64,000 nt of DNA. Origin: Eutreptiella sp. 'Long Island Sound 2002'. Lineage: Eukaryota > Euglenozoa > Euglenophyceae > Eutreptiales > Eutreptiaceae. Positions within the stretch are counted from its first letter, which is position 1. Every line of letters begins with the position of its first letter. The translations under genes and the position numbers were made by a program. Under the pieces are notes generated by a model. The model searched no databases. It was not told the DNA's origin and worked only from the letters and a program-made list of their open reading frames with translations. Of the stretch, positions 49,390 through 62,700 are shown piece after piece. The stretch is taken from the NCBI GenBank assembly GCA_964036045.1, contig OZ038380.1, positions 8,703,913 through 8,767,912 of the forward strand. The letters run 5' to 3'.

Positions 49390-51440
49390 TTTGGAGCATT
49401 GTGAGCATAATGTGGGGCACAAACTGTGAGTGCAGCATTGCCGCAAAAAACACATGGTGAGCCCCCAGTTTTGTTTGTAATAATGATTTACCACAGTCGA
49501 ATCATGACTTCTGCACAAAGGCTGCATGGCCAAGACCGAGCCAGCTTTGGGGCACAAAGGCCACAATGTGGGGCACAAACAGTGAGTGCAGCATTGCCGC
49601 AAAAAACACATGGTTGGACCCCAGTTTTGTGTGCAATAATGATTTACCACAGTCCAATCATGACTTCTGCACAAAGGCTGCATGGCCAAGACCGAGCCAG
49701 TTTTGGGGCACAGTGGCCACAATGTGGGGCACAAACAGTGAGTGCAGCATTGCCGCAAAAAACACATGGTGAGGCCCCAGTTTTGTGTGTAATAATGATT
49801 TACCACAGTCCAACCATGACTTCTGCACAAAGGCTGCATGGCCAAGACCGAGCCAGTTTTGGGGCACAGTGGCCACAATGTGGGGCACAAACAGTGAGTG
49901 CAGCATTGCCGCAAAAAACACATGGTGAGGCCCCAGTTTTGTGTGTAATAATGATTTACCACAGTCCAACCATGACTTCTGCACAAAGGCTGCATGGCCA
50001 AGACCGAGCCAGTTTTGGGGCACAGTGGCCACAATGTGGGGCACAAACAGTGAGTGCAACATTGCCGCAAAAAACACATGGTGAGACCCCAGTTTTGTGT
50101 GCAATAATGATTTACCACAGTCCAACCATGACTTCTGCACAAAGGCTGCATGGCCAAGACCGAGCCAGTTTTGGGGCACAGTGACCACAATGTGGGGCAC
50201 AAACTGTGAGTGCAGCATTGCCGCAAAAAACGCATGGTGAGGCCCCAGTTTTGTGTGCAATAATGATTTACCACAGTCCAACCATGACTTCTGCACAAAG
50301 GCTGCATGGCCAAGACCGAGCCAGTTTTGGAGCATTGTGACCACAATGTGGGGCACAAACTGTGAGTGCAGCATTGCCGCAAAAAACACATGGTGAGACC
50401 CCAGTTTTGTGTGCAATAATGATTTACCACAGTCCAATCATGACTTCTGCACAAAGGCTGCATGGCCAAGACCGAGCCAGTTTTGGGGCACAGTGGCCAC
50501 AATGTGGGGCACAAACAGTGAGTGCAGCATTGCCGCAAAAAACACATGGTGAGACCCCAGTTTTGTGTGCAATAATGATTTACCACAGTCCAACTATGAC
50601 TTCAGCACAAAGGCTGCATGGCCAAGACCGAGCCAGTTTTGGGGCACAGTGACCACAATGTGGGGCACAAACAGTGAGTGCAGCATTGCCGCGAAAAACA
50701 CATGGTTAGACCCCAGTTTTGTGTGCAATAATGATTTACCACAGTCCAACCATGACTTCTGCACAAAGGCTGCATGGCCAAGACGGAGCCAGTTTTGGAG
50801 CACAGTGGCCACAATGTGGGGCACAAACTGTGAGTGCAGCATTGCCGCAAAAAACACATGGTGAGACCCCAGTTTTGTGTGTAATAATGATTTACCACAG
50901 TCCAATCATGACTTCTGCACAAAGGCTGCATGGCCAAGACCGAGCCGGTTTTGGAGCACAGTGGCCACAATGTGGGGCACAAACAGTGAGTGCAGCATTG
51001 CCGCAAAAAACGCATGGTGAGACCCCAGTTTTGTGTGCAATAATGATTTACCACAGTCCAACCATGACTTCTGCACAAAGGCTGCATGGCCAAGACCGAG
51101 CCAGTTTTGGAGCATTGTGAGCATAATGTGGGGCACAAACTGTGAGTGCAGCATTGCCGCAAAAAACACATGGTGAGACCCCAGTTTTGTTTGTAATAAT
51201 GATTTACCACAGTCGAATCATGCCTTCTGCACAAAGGCTGCATGGCCAAGACCGAGCCAGCTTTGGGGCACAAAGGCCACAATGTGGGGCACAAACAGTG
51301 AGTGCAGCATTGCCGCAAAAAACACATGGTTGGACCCCAGTTTTGTGTGCAATAATGATTTACCACAGTCCAATCATGACTTCTGCACAAAGGCTGCATG
51401 GCCAAGACCGAGCCAGTTTTGGGGCACAGTGGCCACAATG
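49390..51440 (+). repeat. Spaced duplication at 11-monomer (1716-bp) offset
   Basis: A stretch of about 330 bp near 49,395 recurs near 51,111. Both carry GTGAGCATAATGTGG, GTTTTGTTTGTAATAATG, GGGGCACAAAGGCCACAATG and CATGGTTGGACCCC in order. Monomers between the two copies belong to other subtypes. Confidence 0.84.
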
Positions 51441-51780
51441 AGGGGCACAAACTGTGAGTGCAGCATTGCCGCGAAAAACACATGGTTAGACCCCTGTTTT
51501 GTGTGCAATAATGATTTACCACAGTCCAATCATGACTTCTGCACAAAGGCTGCATGGCCAAGACCGAGCCAGTTTTGGGGCACAGTGACCACAATGTGGG
51601 GCACAAACAGTGAGTGCAGCATTGCCGCAAAAAACACATGGTGAGACCCCAGTTTTGTGTGCAATAATGATTTACCACAGTCCAACCATGAATTCTGCAC
51701 AAAGGCTGCATGGCCAAGACCGAGCCAGTTTTGGAGCATTGTGACCACAATGTGGGGCACAAACTGTGAGTGCAGCATTG

Positions 51781-52000
51781 CCGCAAAAAAACACATGGTG
51801 AGACCCCAATTTTTGTGTTTAATAATGATTTACCACAGTCCAACGATGACTTCTGCACAAAGGCTGCATGGCCAAGACCGAGCCAGTTTTGGAGCATTGT
51901 GACCACAATGTGGGGCACAAACTGTGAGTGCAGCATTGCCGCAAAAAAACACACGGTGAGACCCCAATTTTTGTGTGTAATAATGATTTACCACAGTCCA
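51781..52000 (+). repeat. Length-variant monomers of 158 bp, first cluster
   Basis: Two adjacent monomers have an extra A in the A-run and read CCCCAATTTTTGTGT in place of CCCCAGTTTTGTGT, adding two bases. They also share CCAACGATGACTTCTGC. The same variant set reappears at about 55,985-56,500. Confidence 0.85.
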
Positions 52001-52439
52001 ACGATGACTTCTGCACAAAGGCTGCATGGCCAAGACCGAGCCAGTTTTGGGGCACAGTGGCCACAATGTGGGGCACAAACTGTGAGTGCAGCATTGCCGC
52101 AAAAAACACATGGTTAGACCCCAGTTTTGTGTGCAATAATGATTTACCACAGTCCAACCATGACTTCTGCACAAAGGCTGCATGGCCAAGACCGAGCCAG
52201 TTTTGGGGCACAGTGACCACAATGTGGGGCACAAACAGTGAGTGCAGCATTGCCGCGAAAAACACATGGTTAGACCCCAGTTTTGTGTGCAATAATGATT
52301 TACCACAGTCCAACCATGACTTCTGCACAAAGGCTGCATGGCCAAGACCGAGCCAGTTTTGGGGCACAGTGGCCACAATGTGGGGCACAAACTGTGAGTG
52401 CAGCATTGCCGCAAAAAACACATGGTGAGACCACAGTTT

Positions 52440-53100
52440 TGTGTGTAATAATGATTTACCACAACCAATCATGATTTCTGCACAAAGGCTGCATGGCCAA
52501 GACCGAGCCAGTTTTGGGGCATTGTGACCACAATGTGGGGCACAAACTGTGAGTGCAGCATTGCCGCAAAAAACGCATGGTGAGACCCCAGTTTTGTGTG
52601 CAATAATGATTTACCACAGTCCAACCATGACTTCTGCACAAAGGCTGCATGGCCAAGACCGAGCCAGTTTTGGGACACAGTGGCCACAATGTGGGGCACA
52701 AACTGTGAGTGCAGCATTGCCGCAAAAAACACATGGTGAGACCACAGTTTTGTGTGTAATAATGATTTACCACAACCAATCATGATTTCTGCCCAAAGGC
52801 TGCATGGCCAAGACCGAGCCAGTTTTGGGGCATTGTGACCACAATGTGGGGCACAAACTGTGAGTGCAGCATTGCCGCAAAAAACGCATGGTGAGACCCC
52901 AGTTTTGTGTGCAATAATGATTTACCACAGTCCAACCATGACTTCTGCACAAAGGCTGCATGGCCAAGACCGAGCCAGTTTTGGGGCACAGTGACCACAA
53001 TGTGGGGCACAAACAGTGAGTGCAGCATTGCCGCAAAAAACGCATGGTGAGACCCCAGTTTTGTGTGTAATAATGATTTACCACAACCAATCATGATTTC
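52440..53100 (+). repeat. 2-monomer HOR of 311 bp, three copies
   Basis: ACCACAACCAATCATGATTTC, in which one base of CAGTCC is lost and ATGACT is ATGATT, occurs near 52,460, 52,771 and 53,082. The loss makes the period 311 rather than 312. Confidence 0.87.
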
Positions 53101-54449
53101 TGCACAAAGGCTGCATGGCCAAGACCGAGCCAGTTTTGGGGCATTGTGACCACAATGTGGGGCACAAACTGTGAGTGCAGCATTGCCGCAAAAAACGCAT
53201 GGTGAGACCCCAGTTTTGTGTGCAATAATGATTTACCACAGTCCAACCATGACTTCTGCACAAAGGCTGCATGGCCAAGACCGATCCAGTTTTGGAGCAT
53301 TGTGACCACAATGTGGGGCACAAACTGTGAGTGCAGCATTGCCGCAAAAAACACATGGTGAGACCCCAGTTTTGTGTGTAATAATGATTTACCACAGTCG
53401 AATCATGACTTCTGCACAAAGGCTGCATGGCCAAGACCGACCCAGTTTTGGGGCACAGTGGCCACAATGTGGGGCACAAACAGTGAGTGCAGCATTGCCG
53501 CAAAAAACACATGGTTAGACCCCAGTTTTGTGTGCAATAATGATTTACCACAGTCCAACCATGACTTCTGCACAGAGGCTGCATGGCCAAGACCGAGCCA
53601 GTTTTGGGGCACAGTGGCCACAATGTGGGGCACAAACTGTGAGTGCAGCATTGCCAGGAAAAACACATGGTGAGACCCCAGTTGTGTGTGCAATAATGAT
53701 TTACCACAGTCCAACTATGACTTCTGCACAAAGGCTGCATGGCCAAGACCGAGCCAGTTTTGGGGCACAGTGACCACAATGTGGGGCACAAACAGTGAGT
53801 GCAGCATTGCCGCGAAAAACACATGGTTAGACCCCTGTTTTGTGTGCAATAATGATTTACCACAGTCCAACCATGACTTCTGCACAAAGGCTGCATGGCC
53901 AAGATCGAGCCAGTTTTGGAGCATTGTGGCCACAATGTGGGGCACAAACTGTGAGTGCAGCATTGCCGCGAAAAACACATGGTGAGACCCCAGTTTTGTG
54001 TGTAATAATGATTTACCACAGTCCAACCATGACTTCTGCACAAAGGCTGCATGGCCAAGACCGAGCCAGTTTTGGGGCACAGTGGCCACAATGTGGGGCA
54101 CAAACTGTGAGTGCAGCATTGCCGCAAAAAACACATGGTGAGACCACAGTTTTGTGTGTAATAATGATTTACCACAGTCCAATCATGACTTCTGCACAAA
54201 GGCTGCATGGCCAAGACCGAGCCAGTTTTGGGGCACAGTGACCACAATGTGGGGCACAAACTGTGAGTGCAGCATTGCCGCAAAAAACGCATGGTGAGAC
54301 CCCAGTTTTGTGTGCAATAATGATTTTCCACAGTCCAACCATGACTTCTGCACAAAGGCTGCATGGCCAAGACCGAGCCAGTTTTGGAGCATTGTGACCA
54401 GAATGTGGGGCACAAACTGTGAGTGCAGCATTGCCGCAAAAAACACATG

Positions 54450-54593
54450 GTGAGACCCCAGTTTTGTGTGTAATAATGATTTACATGACTTCTGCACAAA
54501 GGCTGCATGGCCAAGACCGAGCCAGTTTTGGGGCACAGTGGCCACAATGTGGGGCACAAACAGTGAGTGCAGCATTGCCGCAAAAAACACATG
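54450..54593 (+). repeat. Shortened 144-bp monomer
   Basis: GATTTACATGACTTCTGC near 54,478 lacks the 12 bases that normally lie between GATTTAC and ATGACTTC. Distance to the next monomer start is 144 rather than 156. It is the largest internal deletion I found in the array. Confidence 0.9.
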
Positions 54594-55984
54594 GTTAGAC
54601 CCCAGTTTTGTGTGCAATAATGATTTACCACAGTCCAATCATGACTTCTGCACAAAGGCTGCATGGCCAAGACCGAGCCAGTTTTGGGGCACAGTGGCCA
54701 CAATGTGGGGCAAAAACAGTTAGTGCAGCATTGCCGCAAAAAACACATGGTGAGACCCCAGTTGTGTGTGCAATAATGATTTACCACAGTCCAACCATGA
54801 CTTCTACACAAAGGCTGCATGGCCAAGACCGAGCCAGTTTTGGGGCACAGTGACCACAATGTGGGGCACAAACAGTGAGTGCAGCATTGCCGCGAAAAAC
54901 ACATGGTTAGACCCCTGTTTTGTGTGTAATAATGATTTACCACAGTCCAACCATGACTTCTGCACAAAGGCTGCATGACCAAGACCGAGCCAGTTTTGGA
55001 GCATTGTGGCCACAATGTAGGGCAGAAACGGGGAGTGCAGCATTGCCGCAAAAAACACATGGTGAGACCCCAGTTTTGTGTGTAATAATGATTTACCACA
55101 GTCGAATCATGACTTCTGCACAAAGGCTGCATGGCCAAGACCGAGCCAGTTTTGGGGCACAGTGGCCACAATGTGGGGCACAAACTGTGAGTGCAGCATT
55201 GCCGCAAAAAACACATGGTGTGACCCCAGTTTTGTGTGCAATAATGATTTACCACAGTCCAACCATGACTTCTGCACAAAGGCTGCATGGCCATGACCGA
55301 GCCAGTTTTGGAGCACAGTGGCCACAATGTGGGGCACAAACAGTGAGTGCAGCATTGCCGCAAAAAACGCATGTTGAGACCCCAGTTTTGTGTGTAATAA
55401 TGATTTACCACAGTCCAATCATGACTTCCGCACAAAGGCTGCATGGCCAAGACCGAGCCAGTTTTGGGGCACAGTGGCCACAATGTGGGGCACAAACTGT
55501 GAGTGCAGCATTGCCGCAAAAAACACATGGTGAGACCCCAGTTTTGTGTGCAATAATGATTTACCACAGTCCAACCATGACTTCTGCACAAAGGCTGCAT
55601 GGCCATGACCGAGCCAGTTTTGGAGCACAGTGGCCACAATGTGGGGCACAAACTGTGAGTGCAGCATTGCCGCAAAAAACACATGGTGAGACCCCAGTTT
55701 TGTGTGCAATAATGATTTACCACAGTCCAACCATGACTTCTGCACAAAGGCTGCATGGCCAAGACCGAGCCAGTTTTGGGTCACAGTGACCACAATGTGG
55801 GGCACAAACAGTGAGTGCAGCATTGCCGCAAAAAACACATGGTGAGACCGCAGTTTTGTGTGTAATAATGATTTACCACAGTCGAACCATGACTTCTGCA
55901 GAAAGGCTGCATGGCCAAGACCGAGCCAGTTTTAGAGCATTGTGACCACAATGTGGGGCACAAACTGTGAGTGCAGCATTGCCG

Positions 55985-56500
55985 CAAAAAAACATACGGT
56001 GAGGCCCCAATTTTTGTGTGTAATAATGATTTACCACAGTCCAACGATGACTTCTGCACAAAGGCTGCATGGCCAAGACCGAGCCAGTTTTGGAGCATTG
56101 TGACCACAATGTGGGGCACAAACTGTGAGTGCAGCATTGCCGCAAACAAACACATGGTGAGACCCCAATTTTTGTGTGTAATAATGATTTACCACAGTCC
56201 AACGATGACTTCTGCACAAAGGCTGCATGGCCAAGACCGAGCCAGTTTTGGGGCACAGTGGCCACAATGTGCGGCACAAACTGTGAGTGCAGCATTGCCG
56301 CAAAAAACACATGGTGAGACCCCAGTTTTGTGTGCAATAATGATTTACCACAGTCCAACCATGACTTCTGCACAAAGGCTGCATGGCCAAGACCGAGCCA
56401 GTTTTGGGGCATTGTGACCACAATGTGGGGCACAAACTGTGAGTGCAGCATTGCCGCAAAAAAACACATGGTGAGACTCCAATTTTTGTGTGTAATAATG
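55985..56500 (+). repeat. Length-variant monomers of about 158 bp, second cluster
   Basis: Three monomers near 55,985, 56,144 and 56,459 carry the AATTTTTGTGTG variant with an altered or longer A-run, followed by CCAACGATGACTTCTGC. The variant set matches the cluster at about 51.8-52.0 kb, 4 kb upstream, implying copying between the two places. Confidence 0.83.
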
Positions 56501-59500
56501 ATTTACCACAGTCCAACGATGACTTCTGCACAAAGGCTGCATGGCCAAGACCGAGCCAGTTTTGGAGCATTGTGACCACAATGTGGGGCACAAACAGTGA
56601 GTGCAGCATTGCCGCAAAAAACACATGGTGAGACCCCAGTGTTGTGTGCAATAATGATTTACCACAGTCCAACCATGACTTCTTCACAAAGGCTGCATTG
56701 CCAAGACCGAGCCAGTTTTGGAGCATTGTGACCACAATGAGGGGCACAAACTGTGAGTGCAGCATTGCCGCAAAAAACACATGGTGAGACCCCAGTTTTG
56801 TGTGCAATAATGATTTACCACAGTGCAATCATGACTTCTGCACAAAGGCTGCATGGCCAAGACCGAGCCAGTTTTGGGGCACAGTGGCCACAATTTTGGG
56901 CACAAACTGTGAGTGCAGCATTGCCGCAAAAAACACATGGTGAGACCCCAGTGTTGTGTGCAATAATGATTTACCACAGTCCAACCATGACTTCTTCACA
57001 AAGGCTGCATTGCCAAGACCGAGCCAGTTTTGGAGCATTGTGACCACAATGAGGGGCACAAACTGTGAGTGCAGCATTGCCGCAAAAAACACATGGTGAG
57101 ACCCCAGTTTTGTGTGCAATAATGATTTACCACAGTCCAATCATGACTTCTGCACAAAGGCTGCATGGCCAAGACGGAGCCAGTTTGGGGGCACAGTGGC
57201 CACAATGTGGGGCACAAACTGTGAGTGCAGCATTGCCGCAAAAAACACATGGTTAGACCCCAGTTTTGTGTGCAATAATGATTTACCACAGTGCAATCAT
57301 GACTTCTGCACAAAGGCTGCATGGCCAAGACCGAGCCAGTTTTGGAGCATTGTGACCACAATGTGGGGCACAAACTGTGAGTGCAGCATTGTCGCAAAAA
57401 ACACATGGTGAAACCCCAGTTTTGTGTGCAATAATGATTTACCACAGTCCAATCATGACTTCTGCACAAAGGCTGCATGGCCAAGACCGAGCAAGTTTTG
57501 GAGCACAGTGGCCACAATGTGGGGCACAAACAGTGAGTGCAGCATTGCCGCAAAAAACACATGGTTAGACCCCAGTTTTGTGTGTAATAATGATTTACCA
57601 CAGTCCAACGATGACTTCTGCACAAAGGCTGCATGGCCAAGACCGAGCCAGTTTTGGAGCACAGTGGCCACAATGTGGGGCACAAACTGTGAGTGCAGCA
57701 TTGCCGCAAAAAACACATGGTTAGACCCCAGTTTTGTGTGTAATAATGATTTACCACAGTCCAACGATGACTTCTGCACAAAGGCTGCATGGCCAAGACC
57801 GAGCCAGTTTTGGAGCACAGTGGCCACAATGTGGGGCACAAACTGTGAGTGCAGCATTGCCGCAAAAAACACATGGTTAGACCCCGGTTTTGTGTGCAAT
57901 AATGATTTACCACAGTCCAACCATGACTTCTGCACAAAGGCTGCATGGCCAAGACCGAGCCAGTTTTGGGGCACCGTCGCCACAATGTGGGGCACAAACA
58001 GTTAGTGCAGCATTGCCGCGAAAAACACATGGTGAGACCCCAGTTTTGTGTGCAATAATGATTTACCACAGTCCAACCATGACTTCTGCACAAAGGCTGC
58101 ATGGCCAAGACCGAGCCAGTTTTGGGGCACAGTGGCCACAATGTGGGGCACAAACAGTGAGTGCAGCATTGCCGCGAAAAACACATGGTTAGACCCCAGT
58201 TTTGTGTGCAATGGAGATTTACCACAGTCCAATCATGACTTCTGCACAAAGGCTGCATGGCCAAGACCGATCCAGTTTTGGGGCACAGTGGCCACAATGT
58301 GGGGCACAAACTGTGAGTGCAGCATTGCCGCAAAAAACACATGGTGAGACCCCAGTTTTGTGTGCAATAATGATTTACCACAGTCCAATCATGACTTCTG
58401 CACAAAGGCTGCATGGCCAAGACCAGCGCCAGTTTTGGGGCACAGTGGCCACAATGTGGGGCACAAACTGTGAGTGCAGCATTGCCGCAAAAAACACATG
58501 GTGAGACCCCAGTTTTGTGTGCAATAATGATTTACCACAGTCGAATCATGACTTCTGCACAAAGGCTGCATGGCCAAGACCGATCCAGTTTTGGGGCACA
58601 GTGGCCACAATGTGGGGCACAAACTGTGAGTGCAGCATTGCCGCAAAAAACACATGGTGAGACCCCAGTTTTGTGTGCAATAATGATTTACCACAGTCCA
58701 ATCATGACTTTTGCACAAAGGCTGCATGGCCAAGACCGAGCCAGTTTTGGAGCACAGTGGCCACAATGTGGGGCACAAACTGTGAGTGCAGCATTGCCGC
58801 AAAAAACACATGGTGAGACCCCAGTTTTGTGTGCAATAATGATTTACCACAGTCCAATCATGACTTCTGCACAAAGGCTGCATGGCCAAGACCGATCCAG
58901 TTTTGGGGCACAGTGGCCACAATGTGGGGCACAAACTGTGAGTGCAGCATTGCCGCACAAAACACATGGTGTGACCCCAGTTTTTTGTGTAATAATGATT
59001 TACCACAGTCCAACCATGACTTCTGCACAAAGGCTGCATGGCCAAGACCGAGCCAGCTTTGGGGCACAGTGGCCACAATGTGGGGCACAAACAGTTAGTG
59101 CAGCATTGCCGCAAAAAACACATGGTTAGACCCCAGTTTTGTGTGTAATAATGATTTACCACAGTCCAACCATGACTTCTGCACAAAGGCTGCATGGCCA
59201 AGACCGAGCCAGTTTTGGGGCACAGTGGCCACAATGTGGGGCACAAACAGTGTGTGCAGCATTGCTGCAAAAAACACATCGTGAGGCCCCAGTTTTGTGT
59301 GCAATAATGATTTACCACAGTCCAACCATGACTTCTGCACAAAGGCTGCATGGCCAAGACCGAGCCAGTTTTGGAGCATTGTGACCACACTGTGGGGCAC
59401 AAACAGTGAGTGCAGCATTGCCGCGAAAAACACATGGTGAGACCCCTGTTTTGTGTGCAATAATGATTTACCACAGTCCAATCCTGACTTCTGCACAAAG

Positions 59501-62500
59501 GCTGCATGGCCAAGACCGATCCAGTTTTGGGGCACAGTGGCCACAATGTGGGGCACAAACTGTGAGTGCAGCATTGCCGCAAAAAACACATGGTTAGACC
59601 CCAGTGTTGTGTGCAATAATGATTGACCACAGTCCAATCATGACTTCTGCACAAAGGCTGCATGGCCAAGACCGAGCCAGTTTTGGAGCATTGTGACCAC
59701 CATTTGGGGCACAAACTGTGAGTGCAGCATTGCCGCAAAAAACACATGCTGAGACCCCAGTTTTGTGTGCAATAATGATTTATTACAGTGCAACCATGAC
59801 TTCTGCACAAAAACTGCATGGCCAAGACCGAGCCAGCTTTGGGGCACAGTGGCCACAATGTGGGGCACAAACAGTGTGTGCAGCATTGCCGCAAAAAACA
59901 CATGGTGAGGCCCCAGTTTTGTGTACAATAATGATTTACCACAGTCCAATAATGACCTCTGCACAAAGGCTGCATGGCCAAGACCGAGCCAGTTTTGGAG
60001 CATTGTGACCACAATGTGGGGCACAAACTGTGAGTGCAGCATTGCCGCAAAGAACACACGGTGAGACCCCTGTTTTGTGTGTAATAATGATTTACCACAG
60101 TCCAACCATGACTTCTGCACAAAACCTGCATGGCCAAGACCAAGCCAGTTTTGGAGCACAGTGGCCACAATGTGGGGCACAAACTGTGAGTGCAGCATTG
60201 CCGCAAAAAACACATGGTGAGGCCCCAGTTTTGTGTGTAATAATGATTTACAACAGTCCAATCATGACTTCTGCACAAAGGCTGCATGGCCAAGACCGAG
60301 CGAGTTTTGGGGCACAGTGGCCACAATGTGGGGCACAAACAGTGAGTGCAGCATTGCCGCAAAAAACACATGGTTAGACCCCAGTTTGGTGTGTAATAAT
60401 GATTTACCACAGTCCAACCATGACTTCTGCACAAAGGCTGCATGACCAAGACCGAGCCAGTTTTGGGGCACAGTGGCCACAATGAGGGGCACAAACTGTG
60501 AGTGCAGCATTGCCGCAAAATACACATGGTTAGACCCCAGTTTTGTGTGTAATAATGATTTACCACAGTCCAACCATGACTTCTGCACAAGAACTGCATG
60601 GCCAAGACCGAGCCAGTTTTGGGGCACAGTGGCCACAATTTGGGGCACAAACTGTGAGTGCAGCATTGCCGCAAAAAACACATGGTTAGACCCCAGTTTT
60701 GTGTGCAATAATGATTTACCACAGTCCAACCATGACTTCTGCACAAAGGCTGCATGGCCAAGACCGAGCCAGTTTTGGGGCACAGTGGCCACAATGTGGG
60801 GCACAAACTGTGAGTGCAGCATTGCCGCAAAAAACACATGGTGAGACCCCTGTTTTGTGTGCAATAATGATTTACCACAGTCCAACCATGACTTCTGCAC
60901 AAAGGCTGCATGGCCAAGACCGAGCCAGCTTTGGAGGATTGTGACCACAATGAGGGGCACAAACTGTGAGTACAGCATTGCCGCAAAAAACACATGGTGA
61001 GACCCCAGTTTTGTGCGTAATAATGATTTGCCACAGTCCAACGATGACTTCTGCACAAAGGCTGCATGGCCAAGACCGAGCCAGTCGTAAGGCACAGTGG
61101 CCACAATGTGGGGCACCAACTGTGAGTGCAGCATTGCCGCAAAAAACACATGGTTAGACCCCAGTTTTGTGTGTAATAATGATTTACCACAGTCCAATCA
61201 TGACTTCTGCACAAAGGCTGCATGTCCAAGACCGAGCCAGTTTTGGGGCACAGTGCCCACAATTTTGGGCACAAACAGTGAGTGCAGCATGGCCGCAAAA
61301 AACACATGGTGAGGCCCCAGTTTTGTGTGGAATAATGATTTACCACAGTCCAAGCATGACTTCTGCACAAAGGCTGCATGGCCAAGACCGACCCAGCTTT
61401 GGAGCATTGTGACCACAATGTGGGGCACAAACAGTGAGTGCAGCATTGCCGCAAAAATCACATGGTTAGACCCCAGTTTTGTGTGTAATAATGATTTACC
61501 ACAGTCCAATCATGACTTCTGCACAAAAACTGCATGGCCAAGACCGAGCCAGTTTTGGGGCACAGTGGCCACAATGTGGGGCACAAACTGTGAGTGCAGC
61601 ATTGCCGCAAAAAACATACGGTGAGGCCCCAGTTTTGTGTGTAATAATGATTTACCACAGTCCAATCATGACTTCTGCACAAAGGCTGCATGGCCAAGAC
61701 CGAGCCAGTTTTGGGGCACAGTGGCCACAATGTGGGGCACAAACTGTGAGTGCAGCATTGCCGCAAAAAACACATGGTGAGACGCCTGTTTTGTGTGCAA
61801 TAATGATTTACCACAGTCCAACCATGACTTCTGCACAAAGGCTGCATGGCCAAGACCGAGCCAGTTTTGGGGCACAGTGGCCACAATGTGGGGCACAAAC
61901 AGTGGGTGCAGCATTGCCGCAAAAAAAACATGTTGAGACCCCTGTTTTGTGTGCAATAATGATTCACCACAGTCCAACCATGACTTCTGCACAAAGGCTG
62001 CATGGCCAAGACCGAGCCAGTTTTGGGGCACAGTGGCCACAATGTGGGGCACAAAGTGTGAGTGCAGCATTGCCGCAAAAAACACATGGTGAGACCCCAG
62101 TTTTGTGTGCAATAATGATTTACCACAGTCCAACCATGACTTCTGCACAAAGGCTGCATGGCCAAGACCGAGCCAGTTTTGGAGCACAGTGGCCACAATG
62201 TGGGGCACAAACTGTGAGTGCAGCATTGCCGCAAAAAACACATGGTGAGACCCCTGTTTTGTGTGCAATAATGATTTACCACAGTCCAACCATGACTTCT
62301 GCACAAAGGCTGCATGGCCAAGACCGAGCCAGTTTTGGAGCATTGTGACCACACTGTGGGGCACAAACTGTGAGTGCAGCATTGCCGCAAAAAACACATG
62401 CTGAGACCCCAGTTTTGTGTGCAATAATGATTTACCACAGTCCAATCATGACTTCTGCACAAAGGCTGCATGGCCAAGACCGAGCCAGTTTTGGGGCATT

Positions 62501-62669
62501 GTGACCACAATGTGGGGCACAAACAGTGAGTGCAGCATTGCCGCAAAAAACACACGGTGAGACCCCAGTCTTGTGTGTAATAATGATTTACCACAGTCCA
62601 ACCATGACTTCTGCACAAAAACTGCATGGCCAAGACCGAGCCAGTTTTGGGGCACAGTGGCCACAATGT

Positions 62670-62700
62670 GGGGCACAAACTGGGGCACAAAATGTGGTAA
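62670..62700. other. Orientation-switch junction of the satellite array
   Basis: Forward satellite ends at GGGGCACAAAC (to 62680). Then comes T plus a second GGGGCACAAA (62682-62691), a short duplication of 62670-62679, and the inverted satellite starts at TGTGGTAAATC from 62693. The flanking monomers are not mirror images: the inverted side has the complement of GGCATAGTGG and AAAGTGTGAG, while the forward side has GGCACAGTGG and a different subtype. Confidence 0.9.

Larger units (their letters stand above)
1..62691 (+). repeat. Tandem satellite array, 156-bp monomer, forward orientation
   Basis: A head-to-tail satellite fills this stretch, broken only by two 285-bp insertions. A typical monomer runs from GTGAGACCCCAG through AATAATGATTTACCACAG, ATGACTTCTGCACAAAGG, CAAGACCGAGCCAG and CCACAATGTGGGGC to GCCGCAAAAAACACATG. 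Diagnostic words recur every 156 bases; for example, monomer 1133-1288 is followed directly by the next. About 398 monomers are present. Counting the consensus by hand gives 79 G+C of 156 (40 G, 39 C) and only two CpGs. Copies vary at recurrent sites: GTGCAATAA or GTGTAATAA, GGTGAGACC or GGTTAGACC or GGTGTGACC, CATATGGTGAGGCC, ACAGTGAG or ACTGTGAG. No gene, RNA gene or unique spacer is seen between monomers. A centromeric or heterochromatic role is inference from array architecture only. Confidence 0.98.
53101..62691 (+). repeat. Satellite, heterogeneous monomers with scattered small indels
   Basis: About 61 monomers without a dominant long HOR by eye. Small features include the ACCAGCGCCAG insertion near 58,424, GTGCAATGGAGATTTACC near 58,208, and short runs of one subtype such as CCAACGATGAC near 57,606 and 57,762. 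Several CACAATTTTGGGCAC and CACAATTTGGGG variants occur near 56.9 and 60.6-61.3 kb. No gene or mobile element is seen. Confidence 0.75.

Noticed and set aside
1-62691. CRISPR array
   Set aside because: The repeats are 156 bp and directly contiguous, with no unique spacers, no leader and no cas genes.
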